A stretch of 64,000 nucleotides of DNA from Coriaria nepalensis (taxonomy: Eukaryota; Streptophyta; Magnoliopsida; Cucurbitales; Coriariaceae), in the NCBI GenBank assembly GCA_027186245.1, contig CP114488.1:6491501-6555500 (forward strand), written 5' to 3'. Positions within the stretch are counted from its first letter, which is position 1; every line of letters starts with the position of its first letter. Positions 25,801 to 37,885 of this stretch are shown here, in pieces. The notes beneath the pieces are model-generated. The model was not told the DNA's origin. It did no database searches and was given only the letters and a program-made list of their open reading frames with translations. The position numbers were made by a program, and so were the translations under genes.

Positions 25801-27851
25801 CTACTGGTAAGATTGTCCTTGAATTGGCAGCAAGAAGCAATCTTAAACCGGTAACTTTGGAGCTTGGAGGAAAATCCCCTTTCATTGTATGTGAAGATGC
25901 TGATGTAGATAAGGCTGTTGAAATGGCACACCTTGCTCTATTTTTCAATCAGGTAATTCGAGGAGATTGTTCTTATATATTGCATAATAGATCTCTTGAA
26001 CTATCAATTGGATCATTAATTTGGTTAGTATTTGTCTGCCTCTTGATTTGTATAATCATTGAATCCATTTCACAGCTAATGTTTTCTAAAATGATATCGG
26101 ATTATGAAGATCCTTGGTATACATCTTCCTGCTAGCTACCAATCTTATTAATTTTGTTAAGTTATTTAAGGCTCATCTAAGTTCTTCTCAACAGCCTCAC
26201 TACCTACAAGTGCAAGATCCAATCTCTTTTCATTCTAGGACCTAGCACATTGAGCAGGATTAGTAGCATTCGTTTCTGTGCTAGATATACTATTAGTATG
26301 CATAGTTCCTTAATGATTAACTATGGAGACCACTTGGTTGTTTAACACCTTTGTTTGTTTTTATTTTGTTAACTTCTTTTTTACAGGGACAATGCTGCTG
26401 TGCTGGTTCCCGTACTTTTGTACACGAACGAGTATATGATCAGTTTGTGGAGAAAGCAAAGGAACGTGCATTAAAACGTGTCGTAGGAGATCCGTTTAAG
26501 GAGGGCATTGAACAGGGTCCTCAGGTAACATCAGTCCTTGATTAGTTCTATAACCAGAGTAAAACATTTATCGTAAGCAAGTATCCCACGATTGGCCCTA
26601 TATTTAACTATATTTTGGTTTAAGTGTTGAACTAATCGTCTGACAACTCAAATGTTGAGGACTGTTTGAATGTCTTCCATATATCTATGGTTTGAATCAC
26701 TAGTTCAACCTATAATCAGAATGCTTTTTAAACTTATTTACTACATATTTTACTCCATGTTGGATTATAATAATTTCAAATTCTTACACGACATCCTTAA
26801 ACTTTCCCAGTTCTTGTATATATGGAATCTGAATGGTGCAAGAGATATTTTTGCGATTTTTGAGACAACATTGATAATCATCTCTTGTTCTTATCTAAAT
26901 CTACACTCTGAAATCAGCCAGCTATTTCTTTTTTGTGATCTTGATTATGTCATGCTGGAAAACATTCAGATTGATTCGGAACAATTTGAGAAGATCCTAA
27001 AGTACATAAGATCAGGGGTTGAAAGTGGAGCCACTCTTGAAACTGGAGGAGAGAGGTTTGGCTCGAAGGGTTACTATATCAAGCCCACTGTTTTCTCCAA
27101 CGTCCAAGTATGTCTTTAAGTATGTTGTTATTACAACTCGGTAAGCTTTGATTACATGTATTTAATATTTATCCTTGACTGTATAATTAGGACGACATGT
27201 TAATAGCAAAGGAGGAGATCTTTGGTCCCGTGCAAACCATTCTGAAATTCAAGTAAGCTAAAAAGATTCTTCTCTACAACTGTTTGTTGCTTTGGGTGCA
27301 TTTTGGTACATCAATTGAAGCTGGAGTTTCGGTAAACTGGAAGTTGTGTAGGCCCTAACCATGTATATTTTAATTGGACTTTGTGAGCCCAAACTAGATT
27401 CAAATCCAAAACTGACATTTGAAATGCCGTCTATGTTAATTGCTGGTCAAGGCTTAAAATCCAGTTTAGACTAAATTCAATAGGTTTTCATTTGGGTAGA
27501 CTTATTAAACTGACATTTACTAGACTCATAGGATTGAATCTTGTAATCTTTAAAAATTGATTTGGCTATGATTCCAGGAACCTTGAAGATGTAGTAAAAA
27601 GGGCAAATGCTACTCGGTACGGGCTTGCAGCTGGGATCTTCACTCAACATATTGATACTGCTAACTACCTTACCCGAGCATTACGGGCGGGAACGGTTTG
27701 GGTAAATTGCTTTGATGTGTTTGATGCTACGATTCCATTTGGTGGGTATAAGATGAGTGGGCACGGCAGAGAAAAGGGAATTTACGGCCTCAAGAATTAC
27801 CTGCAAGTGAAAGCTGTTGTTACTCCTTTGAAAAACCCAGCTTGGCTTTAG
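22862..27851 (+). CDS. ALDH2B: Mitochondrial aldehyde dehydrogenase, family 2B, 11 exons, 538 aa
   Basis: This NAD-dependent enzyme oxidises acetaldehyde and other aldehydes to acids in mitochondria. Exons: 22862-22940, 23472-23606, 23983-24125, 24209-24362, 24449-24678, 25074-25163, 25779-25952, 26387-26524, 26970-27107, 27191-27252, 27578-27851 (stop TAG). All joints are in phase with GT/AG; the sum is 1617 bp. The N-terminus ([15 protein letters not shown]...) is Arg/Ser-rich without acids, a good mitochondrial presequence. PWNFP with the catalytic Asn (N206) lies in exon 5. The FTGST motif opens exon 7, followed by LELGGKSP with the general base E305. GQCCCAGSR with the nucleophile C339 opens exon 8. 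EEIFGPV is in exon 10, and [15 protein letters not shown] in exon 11. The length is exactly that usual for plant ALDH2B4-type proteins. The FTGST motif is preceded by Leu-Ala where Ile-Ala or Val-Ala is common, a mild change. Confidence 0.96.
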
Positions 27852-28700
27852 ATATGTAGATGCCTTTTTTTAAAATAAAATTTCTGTGTGTTCTGCATAT
27901 AAAATAAAAGAGAATTCCCAGCAGAAGGGAAAGGGACAAAAGAGGCTAATTGTTGCATTTGTTGACGATGATTGGAATACTACACCAAGTTATTCAAGCT
28001 TAGAAACATAGTATGAAAAGATGGATTCTTCTTGATTGAACAGCTTCAAACTCTTATATTTTGTTAATCAAGGATGAAAATGAATTACAATACATCTTTC
28101 TTATCTTATTCTGGATTTTCATTTAACTGATCAAGAATCAGTTATTAACTAACTAACAACCAACATAATAAACGGTTAGTTGAAAACTTTTCATTCCTTT
28201 TTTAATTTGTTTAAAGAATATCGGACGTATTATTCTTTCATCTATTCATTTTTTTTCCTGAATGAAATTTATGTTCTTTGGTTAAAAAAAAAAAATTTGA
28301 AATTTATTTTTTTTCTCTCTTTAAATTTATGTAATTGAAACATTAGAGAGCTATTTCACTTGATATCTTCATTTTTCTATTAATTATTCGGATTAATAAA
28401 CTAAATCAGATAGTTATATGAGTGAAAGAAAACAACTTATAAAAATAGAAATCGCATTAAAAATCTCGAGTCTCATTTTCTATGTATAAGAGTTAAGTAG
28501 AAATAAACATAAACTTAAAAGAGCGTTTATCCTAAGATTGGTTGATTAGTCATTCTGTCTTGAAGTAGACTCAACAGATCCACCGTATTGCGTTTTCACT
28601 ATTATTTGTGACAACAGTTGAATTACTACAGGGAGTGTCAAAGAAAAGCTGTGAATCTGGTAGGACAAGCAAAAACAAATGGTATATTCTCCGATGGGAT
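27852..28700. other. 3' flank of ALDH2B and AT-rich spacer
   Basis: An AATAAAA close to 27872 may be the ALDH2B poly(A) signal. After that the sequence is AT-rich with an A-run at 28285-28296. A 62-codon frame at 28608-28796 starts after a splice-acceptor-like TACTACAG but was not accepted as a gene. Confidence 0.5.
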
Positions 28701-28959
28701 CCAACTCCTAAGAGCATTCGCAACAACAGATTATTCATCTGGTTCTGTAAATTTGACTTAATTTTAGTTAATATGATCCTCTATTTCATTCTTTAAATTA
28801 ATTGAATAGTATTTTTAAATTATTATTATTATTTTATTTTTTCACTCTAATTCCAACTGTAATTTGGGGTCACCAACGGTAACAAAAACTGAAATTATCA
28901 ATTTATCAACAACCCTCTGTGTAATGTGTAACAAAAGCTAAATTTATCAATTTCTTGCC

Positions 28960-29787
28960 TACACTCTTCTTCTTGGCACCAACTATACAGTTATTTTCTA
29001 AGTTCTTCTTTGCTCCACTTCTCTTGATATTCATTTGTCAATGTCTTCTAATAACAAGTCTAAGAAGGAGTATTATATTTGATGACTTTTCTCAATTTAT
29101 TGTTCAAGACTTCGCATTTGATAGCGAGTTAGAAATAATTATAGCTCTTGCTATGGAAGAAGACATTTGGAAAGCGAAGGAAGTTCACGAGCAAGTCGTA
29201 CTCCCCTAAGATGTTGCTCGTTCATCAAGCATAATCTTTTGCACAAAGTCTTTTCAATGGCTACTTTGCTGAGCATCCAATATATCACCACCTTATGTAT
29301 TTCAGAGAATTTTTCGAATGAGTCGTGATCTTTTTCTTTGTATTCAATTTGCTATGGAAAGTCATGATCCATACTTCATGCGATAGAGAGATAGTACTGG
29401 ATGCCTTATGATATGAATGAAATTTATTTGTCCACAAGGTAGAAAGAGACATTTGTCAAAACAATTCATGGTCCACAAGGAAGAAAGAGGAAATTTTTTG
29501 CAGCAGCTCAAGAATCGGCAAGAAAGGATGTAAATCGAGCATTTGGAGTTTGGAGTGCTTTAAGCAAGGTTTGCAAATTGTACAGGGACCAACATATGTT
29601 TTTTCACCAAGAAGTACTCAAAGATATTATGACAGCTTGCATGATATTGCATAACATGATTTTTGAAGATGAGAGGCATACATACCTTCAACCAGAGGCT
29701 AATGATCAAATTATAGACAAAGAAACATTCTCAACTTCAAATAGATCTCATAAGCATTTATGGAATATTCATGGTCAAAATTACTAG
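28960..29787 (+). pseudogene. PIF/Harbinger DDE transposase (HARBI1-like), broken
   Basis: Reading across frames gives RRSIIFDDF near 29070, an FRMSRDLFLCIQFAMESHDPYF string near 29312-29375, then a QESARKDVNRAFGVWSAL string near 29505-29562. It ends with DIMTACMILHNMIFEDER near 29615-29673 and a TAG at 29785. These match, in order, the N-terminal helix region and the C-terminal AARKDVERAFGVLQ...MTACIILHNMI region of plant Harbinger nucleases. The middle, with two of the acidic catalytic residues, appears deleted, because the distance between the blocks is far too short. It cannot encode an active enzyme. Confidence 0.75.
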
Positions 29788-29949
29788 AAATGTATATCAC
29801 AAAAAAATAGGAGGAGCTCAACTTCTAATAAAATGCATATTGCAAAAAAACAAAAAAAACAAAAACTCTAGAAAATCTTTAAAAGTTGAGCTTCCTAATG
29901 ATCTATTAATCATTTTTATGCATAATTTTTTTTTATTAATCTACATTTG

Positions 29950-30960
29950 ATGATTCTTAATATACTGTAGTCGTTCTTCAGATAAACTCCTTCTATCCAT
30001 CAACATAATCTCATTTTCCTCATTATCCGTAGGAAGTTTTTTTTTTTTGTTTTATGACCAAGTTTCTCTTTTCAATACAAATCAACTTCTCATGTTGATT
30101 CATTTTCTCCTCTTTAATGTGAATAAAGTTTTCATATGATTGTTGCCTTTCTTCTCAAAGAAGATTTAGTAGCTCTACCATGTTCGAGTTGGATGATTCT
30201 CTATCTTTTTTGTTTTCGCTCTCTCTCTTTTACTATCTTCTTGCCTAGGTGTCTCTCCAATTCTTCAAGTTCAGATTCATTGTCCTCCTCCCTGAATAGA
30301 CTTAATTAAGAGTAAGAGGAGAATCAGACCTATATGATTTTCTTCTACCTTTCCCTCCTATTTTTGTGCTATGAATCCATGCCATGGGGGTTGATTCTTC
30401 AATAAGACCCAACAATGATTAAGTTGAAATGAACTTTTATGAAAAAGTAGAATATATTTTCTTTGCCTCAGACATATGATGCATACAAATATTGAAAACA
30501 GTAAGAAAATAAGTGGATAAAACATTTAAACTTTTAAAAAATTAGCAACATTATATATATTATATCTTGCATATTCATTCCACTTGGATGTAACTCAATT
30601 TGGGTAAGATACCTACAAAACTTATTGATGCATTATTGAATAGTTGACCACCGATTAGTTAGAGAGAGCTATGGGGAGACTGATATAATTCCAATTTATA
30701 TATTCATAAAAAATTCTTTTCTAGAATGTTGTTAACTTTTGATCATTCCCCAACACTGCATATAAGCAGCTAATATTAAGCCAATACTCCATTACCACCT
30801 CGTTTATTACCCTTATTAGTAATCTATATAATAGGTGAGGAAGGGTATCCTCGGCACAAACTACACGTGGTAAAATTTTGATTAATATCTCATTGTGAAG
30901 ACCTCCTTGACCTTCTTCTAACAAAGCAGTGAATGATGTATCTTGCATTTGCGAATCCAT
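29950..30960 (-). pseudogene. PIF/Harbinger ORF1 (Myb/trihelix, NAM-associated C-terminus), broken
   Basis: On the minus strand the reading starts MDSQMQDTSF at 30960, typical for the N-terminus of these proteins. Around 30440-30370 it reads an HCWVLLKNQPPWHGF-like string, corresponding to the usual LEHCW-L-LKxxPKW motif. Towards 29960 comes a Lys/Glu-rich C-terminus. Stops and frameshifts break it. Such proteins accompany the Harbinger transposase and bind DNA; similar host genes are often listed in databases under misleading names. Confidence 0.55.
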
Positions 30961-31194
30961 CCAAAAGAGAAAACAAAACACAGCATCAGTATGTATTTTC
31001 TCTCTTACTAAAGAGGGTTAAGGACAATGAAATTAACTACTTAGTTTTTACATCGCAGCAAACAAAAACTCATAATATATTAAAGAGTGTATACATAATA
31101 TATATTGTCTCTTTCTTTCTAGCTAAGAAATCCTCCACCCTCTCCTCTGTTTCTTTCTAGCCAAGAAATGAGTCTTCTAATCTACTCGCACTAA

Positions 31195-33182
31195 TGTTAA
31201 CATACTAAAAGTGTATGTCTATCAAATTAATCATATTTGACCTAATAAGGTAAATATTTTATGTAATACTATCTTTATGTGGATATTAACAAAATATTAT
31301 TTATTACAATTACTGAAAATTAGTTATTATTTATCATGTTTATTAATTTTATCGAAATTAATATTATATATTCTATAAATGCATATAATGAAAAAGTCTA
31401 GTATCTTGAGTTATGCACTTTGGAGATCATGATAAAAATCATACTAATAGAGACTCGAGTCACTAAAAGCTCTAAAAATACAAACGATTTGTTATCGTAT
31501 GATCTCGAGAATGGTCATCGATTGATCTGAATAGATATATATATATAGTTCATAACCTAATTATTAGGGTTAGTGGAACACTATGATGATTACGTGACCG
31601 CTTACTAGAGACTCAAAATGTTAAACGTGACACTTAGATAATTATCAGTGGTAATTAATACTGACTGTTAATAAAAATTATTTAGTGATTATTTTACATA
31701 TGATTCTCAGACCTAAGACACCATGATTCCTTGATTATAGGGCTTCATACTTTGATATCATTATAATTAGCCCTAACTATGAGTGAACACGGGGTGAACT
31801 GTTGGGCATGAAATGTTATGTGAGAAGTTGTGAGTGGTTAAGAGGGGAATCCATTTCTCATGTGTTCATACTATATGGTAAGAAAGCTTATATGTGTTCG
31901 TATTGTATGGTATGAAAGAAGTTTCTGTAAATCCATTGTCAATGTTCAATAAAGATATAATGGTCCATACGATATGTCTATTAGGATTTAACAGTTAAAT
32001 CATGTCCTAAGACAAATCAAGATACTGGCAAGATAAAAAGATTGTTATTGTAAGCATTGTATAGTCACAACTTTTTTCCGAAGATGATACTTCTCATCTC
32101 ACGGATAGTCTTGACACTTTGTTATAAGTCAATCTTGACTTGAAAGTTTAAAGTTATTTAATCATGAGGTGATTATATTAACTGTTTAATTTAAAAGGTT
32201 TTTTAAATTAAATAAAATCATAGTAATGTTTATGAAATCCTTCTACTAACGTGATGTAGAACCTAATCGGTCACACAAATACGGTTCGTAATAACTTAGT
32301 TGAGGTTTTGTCGGAGAAAAAGAAAAAATAGACCAAAACCATTTTAAAAGTAAAATGATAATTTTGACTTATAATTTGACTATATGGGGAAAGTTGTAAT
32401 TATCAATTTGTTAATTTAATGTTATGTAGTTTTACTAGCACAACTAAGTGTGATATTAATTTAATTAGAAATTAATAAGTTATACTAAGTACTTTTATTT
32501 AATTATAGAAGTGTCTTAAATATTTGTATTAAATTATATATTAAAGGATTAATGAGCTAGGTTATTAATTTGATTTTTATAGGCCAAATTAATCTAATAA
32601 TTGATTAAATATCCATGGGTATGACGCATTAGGGTGGCCGGCTATGATATGGGTTTGACCCACTTTTATTTTTTAAGAGTTTTAAGATAGAAGATAACTT
32701 AAAGTTATAAGAGTGGCTACTATAGACATAATGTGATTAGGAAACTATAACCTAGTTATACCTATAAATATCACTTATAAGAAGAAAAGTTTGCTCACAA
32801 GCACCCTTGGTTGAAATTCCATAGGAAGAAAAGTCTTTTCTTTTCCTTTTCCCCGAACTTATGAGTTAAGAGCTTAAGTAGAAACTTAATTGTGCGGAAT
32901 AAATCGTGTGGACTATAGCTAGAAGGTGAACATGTGTGCGCCATCCCATCTCATCAAAGAAGAGTTCTTTATCAAATTATTCAAGAAGAAAGGTTTCTCT
33001 CTTAATCTAATCTTATTTTAATATTAATATGATTTATATTGCTTTATATAAAAGGATTATACGTGATATAATTATTATATGATCCATCTTGTTAGAAATT
33101 ATGCATACTAGTATGCGATCCAAATAAATTTTAAATATTACTTCCGTTGCTTTTATCTTTTGTTCGCATGTCTTTCCTAACA
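31195..33182 (+). mobile_element. Long solo LTR of an LTR retrotransposon (about 1.99 kb)
   Basis: The block begins TGTTAACATACT and ends TTTCCTAACA, giving matching TGTTA...TAACA termini. A TATA box (CTATAAATA) lies near 32762. No gag or pol sequence lies inside or directly beside it. Flanking 5-mers (ACTAA and CACAC) do not match, so no target-site duplication is seen. Two more copies of the same family lie in opposite orientation at 60.1-63.1 kb. Shared phrases include GATAAGGTAAAT...TTTTATGTAATACTATC near the start and a GTCTTGACACTTTG block in the middle. Confidence 0.75.
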
Positions 33183-33780
33183 CACACATGGTTGTAATCT
33201 TGCAGATAGGTAAAGGACCAAATTAGTGAGCGAGGAAATAGATAGTGTTAAAGATGGATATGGGATTTACTACGCATGTGCTCTCTTGGTCCATAGAAGA
33301 CATTTGTAAAAGGAACTCGTTTGATGTAGTACTAGTTTCTTCTCTATCATAGTTTTTTGTATGGTTAAGAGAGGAAGAGAAGAACTAAAATGGAGTAGAA
33401 GAAGTAAACAAGTACCTAAAAGCAGTTTCAGAAATACCAATCTCTACACCTATGACTCTGAATCATCATCATATTCTCCATTGATCAACCAACTAACAGT
33501 GGAAAATGAATATAATAGATGTTTTATTAATCACCTTGATTTTCATGTTGTTTAAATTGAGAATCATCATGCTATCCCAATTTCGAGTAGTATGTATGAT
33601 AGGCATTCATACTCTCATAATTTCCAATTTATGAGTAGGGATATTCATTCGTTGGCCACTTTAACAAAGTTATAAAATAATAATTAATGAAGATGTTAAA
33701 TAATTAAAATTATATATATATATATATATATATTATTGAAGGTACCTTTTCGTCGTCCTATAAGTACAATTCTCGAGCGA
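33183..33780. other. Spacer with a (TA)n microsatellite
   Basis: There is no recognised gene. A 64-codon frame at 33361-33555 has a basic start and a Ser-rich middle but no family signature. A TA dinucleotide run lies at 33710-33733. Confidence 0.5.
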
Positions 33781-33784
33781 CTGG

Positions 33785-34700
33785 TTAGAAAGACGAGCGA
33801 CCATAGGACAACGACCCATGGTCGGCCTTCCGCCCACCATGTGATGGTCTTGTACGTTCGAGTACACTCTTCATTCGTTTGTTGAAATTTTTTTTTATCT
33901 CTCTCTCTTTAAATCCATTTGTAACTATTTTCAAAGGCAGAGGAAGATCATTCAATGTCTCAGATGGTAGCATACTTTGCTCTACACTAAATGTAAGGTT
34001 AACTCGAGTTAATCGATCGAACATGATTTTGTGGACATCTATGGTGGTAGGAAATGTTTGAGGATCAACTGCGAGCCTTTCTAATGTCGATGTGAACATA
34101 TTGATATATCTTCTTCGAGTTGCAGCAGTCTCAATGTGTGAATCTTCTTGTGACGATGATGTTGAAGACTCTGTATACCTTTCCCTTACTTTCCTCGTCC
34201 ATCTGCTTAGTATATATGCATCCGGTGTGTGGTAATGATTGCTTTGTCTAAGTTTCCAAATAATATGGACACATGGAATGCCTACATATTCGAAGACTCT
34301 GCACGTGCATAGATGAACCCCATTTTGATTCGTCGTGATACAATATTTCTTCATTGATGAACAATTGTGATGTGGGTCATTGCTATGATAGTGCAACACT
34401 ACTTGTTTACAATATGAAGCCGTACAGAAACCATATTGGTGTAACCTGTTCAATGTGAATATTTCATATGCAAAATAGGCATATATTTTTGGTGTTTAAA
34501 CATTGCAGGCGTGTTTGGAGAAGGGGTCATTTGCTTTCTTAGTTGCCAAATTGTTTTTCATGTCAAGTCTGATACCAGCTCCTTATACCAAACGTCATCA
34601 ATGGATGCTTGAAACTTTTGTAGGAATCGGCCTACGTTCATGTTCGTCTTCAAATATCCGTGAAGATGCGATATGAATGTGTGTTGTCTAATTGTTTGGC
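33785..34700 (-). pseudogene. FAR1/FHY3-like protein relic (Mutator-derived) with SWIM zinc finger
   Basis: The main open part, 34453-33785 (222 codons), carries a SWIM-type motif LCTCRVFEYVGIPCVHIIWK (Cys-x-Cys ... Cys-x-His). It is followed by PDAYILSRWTRKVRERY, the classical pattern of FAR1-RELATED SEQUENCE proteins. Upstream on the same strand, in other frames, HLHGYLKTNMNVGRFLQKF and a WYKELVSD string match the region between the transposase core and SWIM domain. At least two frameshifts and a stop separate them. The N-terminal FAR1 DNA-binding domain and the DDE core are absent. The 3' half could in theory still be expressed, but a relic is more likely. Confidence 0.75.
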
Positions 34701-35491
34701 AAGTCGTCAGAATAACTGTAGCTATTAGTAATGTTGAAAGTCATAGTGCTTCTCGATATGTTATATATATATAACGTGTGCGGAGCTCCACATGAGAATA
34801 TTGTTATAACCATATATGGCAGGATATCTTATATAGCCATATAAGGCAAGGAAATTATCTCTCTGATGACTTGTGTTATGTCGTATTGGCATGAAATGTA
34901 CACGTATGATGAGGTGGTCACGATGTGAAGTTATTACTTGATAATTTGTTAGTTTACAAATATAGATATTCACTAATAATGTTATTATACGAGGGTAGGA
35001 AACTATTAAGCATTCATTTCATAGTTATGCATATTTAAATGAGAAGACTTGTCCCATAGACATGTAATTATATAATATTTCTTCAATGAATAAGCAACTC
35101 ATTCTTTTGTTTAACACTTTTCTCTTCTAGATAACTGATTATATTCGGTCCAACATAGAGGATACAAGTAAAGGAGTGAATATTTGATTTGACTATTTTT
35201 ATTCAGGTTGTCTGAGATTTTGGTATTTTGTGGTCCACTTTGACATTATATATAGGACTCAAGTGAACTGTCATGGTTGCTCTATTGGATATAATCAGTT
35301 TATACATAGATTTTAATATAAATAATAAAAATGTTTTGTATGATACTATTCCAGTTAGTATCAGAATATATACATATATATGCATTATCATATTTTACAA
35401 AAATTATTATGAAGGCTTGCTTGGTCCTATGGAGTTAATAATATGGTCATGCATCGATCACGGTCGATTTTAGTCATGACACCTTTCTATT
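34701..35491. other. Spacer, no gene seen
   Basis: The sequence is AT-rich, with a TATATATATAA stretch near 34760 and several ATATGG-type repeats around 34800-34850. Short frames on both strands lack any motif. Confidence 0.5.
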
Positions 35492-35766
35492 AAACCCTAA
35501 GTCTTAGATCATTCATTTTTGACCTTAATGCTTAAACATTTCATCTAAAACCTTAAGTCTTACATCTTTCATATTTGATCTTAAAGCTTAAACATTTCAT
35601 CTAAAACCCTTAGGTTTACATATTTCATCTTCGACCCTAGAGCTTAAACCTTTCTTTTAAACCCTAAGTCTTAGATCATTCCCCTTCGATCTTAAAGTTT
35701 AAATCTTTCATCCGAAACCCTAAGTCTTACATCCTTCATTTTCAACCTTAAAGCTTAAAGCTTAGA
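35492..35766 (+). repeat. Minisatellite, five units of about 56 bp
   Basis: Units start at 35492, 35548, 35604, 35659 and 35715, each with an AAACCCTAAGTCTTA-like head and a GACCTTAAAGCTTAAA-like tail. Spacing is 56, 56, 55 and 56 bases. Units differ by several bases each. The head contains AAACCCTAA, which equals the plant telomere repeat plus flank, but the unit is far longer than telomeric DNA. Confidence 0.88.
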
Positions 35767-37688
35767 AGTCTCTGATCTCTTATTTCAATGGCCTGATGAG
35801 CCCTTTCAACACCTATAGAACCATTGAGATATAAAACCAAAATGGGCATTTTCAAGACCTAAAAAGAAATAGATAGCTTTATAAAGCACATGAAAATTTG
35901 ATTACATTAAAATGTTAATACACTAAGGTCATACAATACAAAAAGATTACATCAAATCGGATCTAGAGATTGAGTTTAAGAGGGGCTACTCTGACATATC
36001 GTCTTATTATGTTCAAAAACACTATATTTGTTATACTTATTTCTCTTTCGTGGTTGTTATCCTCTTAAAGGTATACGTCTATTTTTAGATCTCCCACTTT
36101 ATTTATAGATGAGAGAGGTAAAACAATAAGCGAACGTTGATTTTTTTGGAAACTCCCAATCATTAACCGATGGTATATGATAAATCAATTCTGCATACGC
36201 TTGCCTCTAATTTAAAGTCGTGTAGTATTCCACACAAAATGTGTGTGGTGCAACACTCTGGTAACTCAAACCTACTATGGCAAAGCACACAATTTCTTAT
36301 CTAATTGGAATACCTTGAATGTGCAACTCTTCGTCCCTAAATCGACCAACGCAATAGTAGAAACATTGATCACCTCAAACGTATATTGTATCGATCACCA
36401 TTGAGATGAGATCTTGACCAATGTTTAAATTCAACTATCTCCAAATAGGTTGCCATACTAAGATGTGCTCTAATCTTGTTAAAGTATGTATTGAAATATT
36501 GAACCCTATATGTATTGGCCGCCTTGTAAACCAGTTTGAGAAGCCTACTATACTTGAATTTGACTTTGATGTTTTGCCTAAGGTGCCTCATGCATACATC
36601 GTATTTTGCATTTAGGTAAATACTTCATGTAACATTATTAATACTATTTGTCTGATCTATTACAAAAACCAAATTGATGGCATCGGGGATCAAACCCTTT
36701 AACTTACTCAAGAAGCAAGTTCATGATGTTATTGGATAAAGTTGGTTGTTATCGTCCTAAGCAGTTCCAGATAGAAGTGTGCATTTGTATTTATACTTCA
36801 AAAAGGTTATATCAATGTAAATAACTCTTCTAAGAAATTGAAAACCTTTGATTACTACTCAAAAGGCCATGAAAAAAAAAAAGAAATCTATTATTTGCAC
36901 CTGTCTTAAGTATAACTACAGAACCCGGATTAACCATTTTCATCATGTCTGCATATAATGATTGATCTTTGTAACTATCATCGGTCATACCCCAAATAAG
37001 GTCATGTGCATAGATCTTAATTTGCATGCACTAATAACTACTTTTTACCCTAAGATCATTTCAAACAACTTCAGCAAGAGTATGTGGTTTATGAGTCTCA
37101 TTACATCCTTAGTATTAGGTCTTCATATGTCATCCAATCATAGATGCCAATGCTTGCCGATGATCGGTTTATTTGAATGTAAGATTACAAGTGTGATGAT
37201 CTTCATAGGTTCACATTTGAAAAAAAGAAGAAGAATTATTCCTTATCATTGCATCGCATGGTAATGATTGTGACTTCTTAATATTGGACGGACTTGCTAT
37301 TGGTAATTTGGATCTATATACGCAACAACAAACATAGTCTTATTCGATTTCTTAACATTAAACTCAAAATTACGTTGAATCACATGCATATGTAAACTTT
37401 CCTTTAGTTCTCCCTTCGAGGTATACTGTGTAAGATAAATTACTGTGAATGCATGTGCAAGGCTTGGTAGTAATGGGGATAACCAAATTATCCTCTTCAA
37501 TTTCATTTCTGGGTTGTGGCAAACGTGGTATATATGGTAATGATTGTACCACATCTTCATCACTTTGTGCGTGATCTAAGTTATCTCGACTAGATAAAAC
37601 ATTATATACATTCCCGATTAGTCTTACTCCTATGAACAAGTCATCCCCGTAACCTAGATTATCAATATTGGCTTTCATTATTGTGATT

Positions 37689-37732
37689 ATTGCCACATCT
37701 TCCTCCATTTATTGCCACATCTTCCTCCATTC
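37689..37732 (+). repeat. 22-bp tandem duplication inside the Mutator-like relic
   Basis: ATTGCCACATCTTCCTCCATT occurs at 37689 and again at 37711. The two copies differ only in the last base. The rest of the relic is heavily mutated, so this small duplication may be younger than the element. Confidence 0.9.
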
Positions 37733-37739
37733 TTTAAAC

Positions 37740-37885
37740 ATCAAAATCAACATTCTCATCTGCATCATCATCATTCTCATCCTTATCAGAATCCCTATCC
37801 TCATGATCATAATAAAAAAAATCATCATCAAGATTATTAACAGCAAGATCCAGTACATCACTCCTACAATCCTCATGATTATTAG
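37740..37885 (+). repeat. Imperfect ATC/TCATCA trinucleotide-rich stretch
   Basis: Repeated CATCATCATT, ATCATCATCAAG and similar phrases come from the acidic codons of the old transposase N-terminus on the other strand. It is a weak microsatellite and not a separate element. Confidence 0.5.

Larger units (their letters stand above)
28709..31000. mobile_element. PIF/Harbinger transposon relic carrying both element genes
   Basis: The two typical genes of this superfamily sit tail to tail: a decayed DDE transposase on the plus strand (28960-29787) and a decayed Myb/trihelix-like ORF1 on the minus strand (30960-29950). The likely left end is at 28709, where TAA is followed by GAGCATTCGCAACAA, similar to terminal repeats of plant Harbinger-type elements. 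A clear matching right end was not found before the LTR that begins at 31195, so the right border is open. Confidence 0.65.

Noticed and set aside
28608..28796. Frame with a WYILRWDPTPKSI string, reminiscent of the start of WUSCHEL-type homeodomains
   Set aside because: Only about ten residues fit, the rest of a homeodomain is missing on both strands and a Harbinger element end lies within the frame.
35492..35766. Interstitial telomere repeat
   Set aside because: AAACCCTAA occurs only once per 56-bp unit, so it is a minisatellite and not telomeric DNA.
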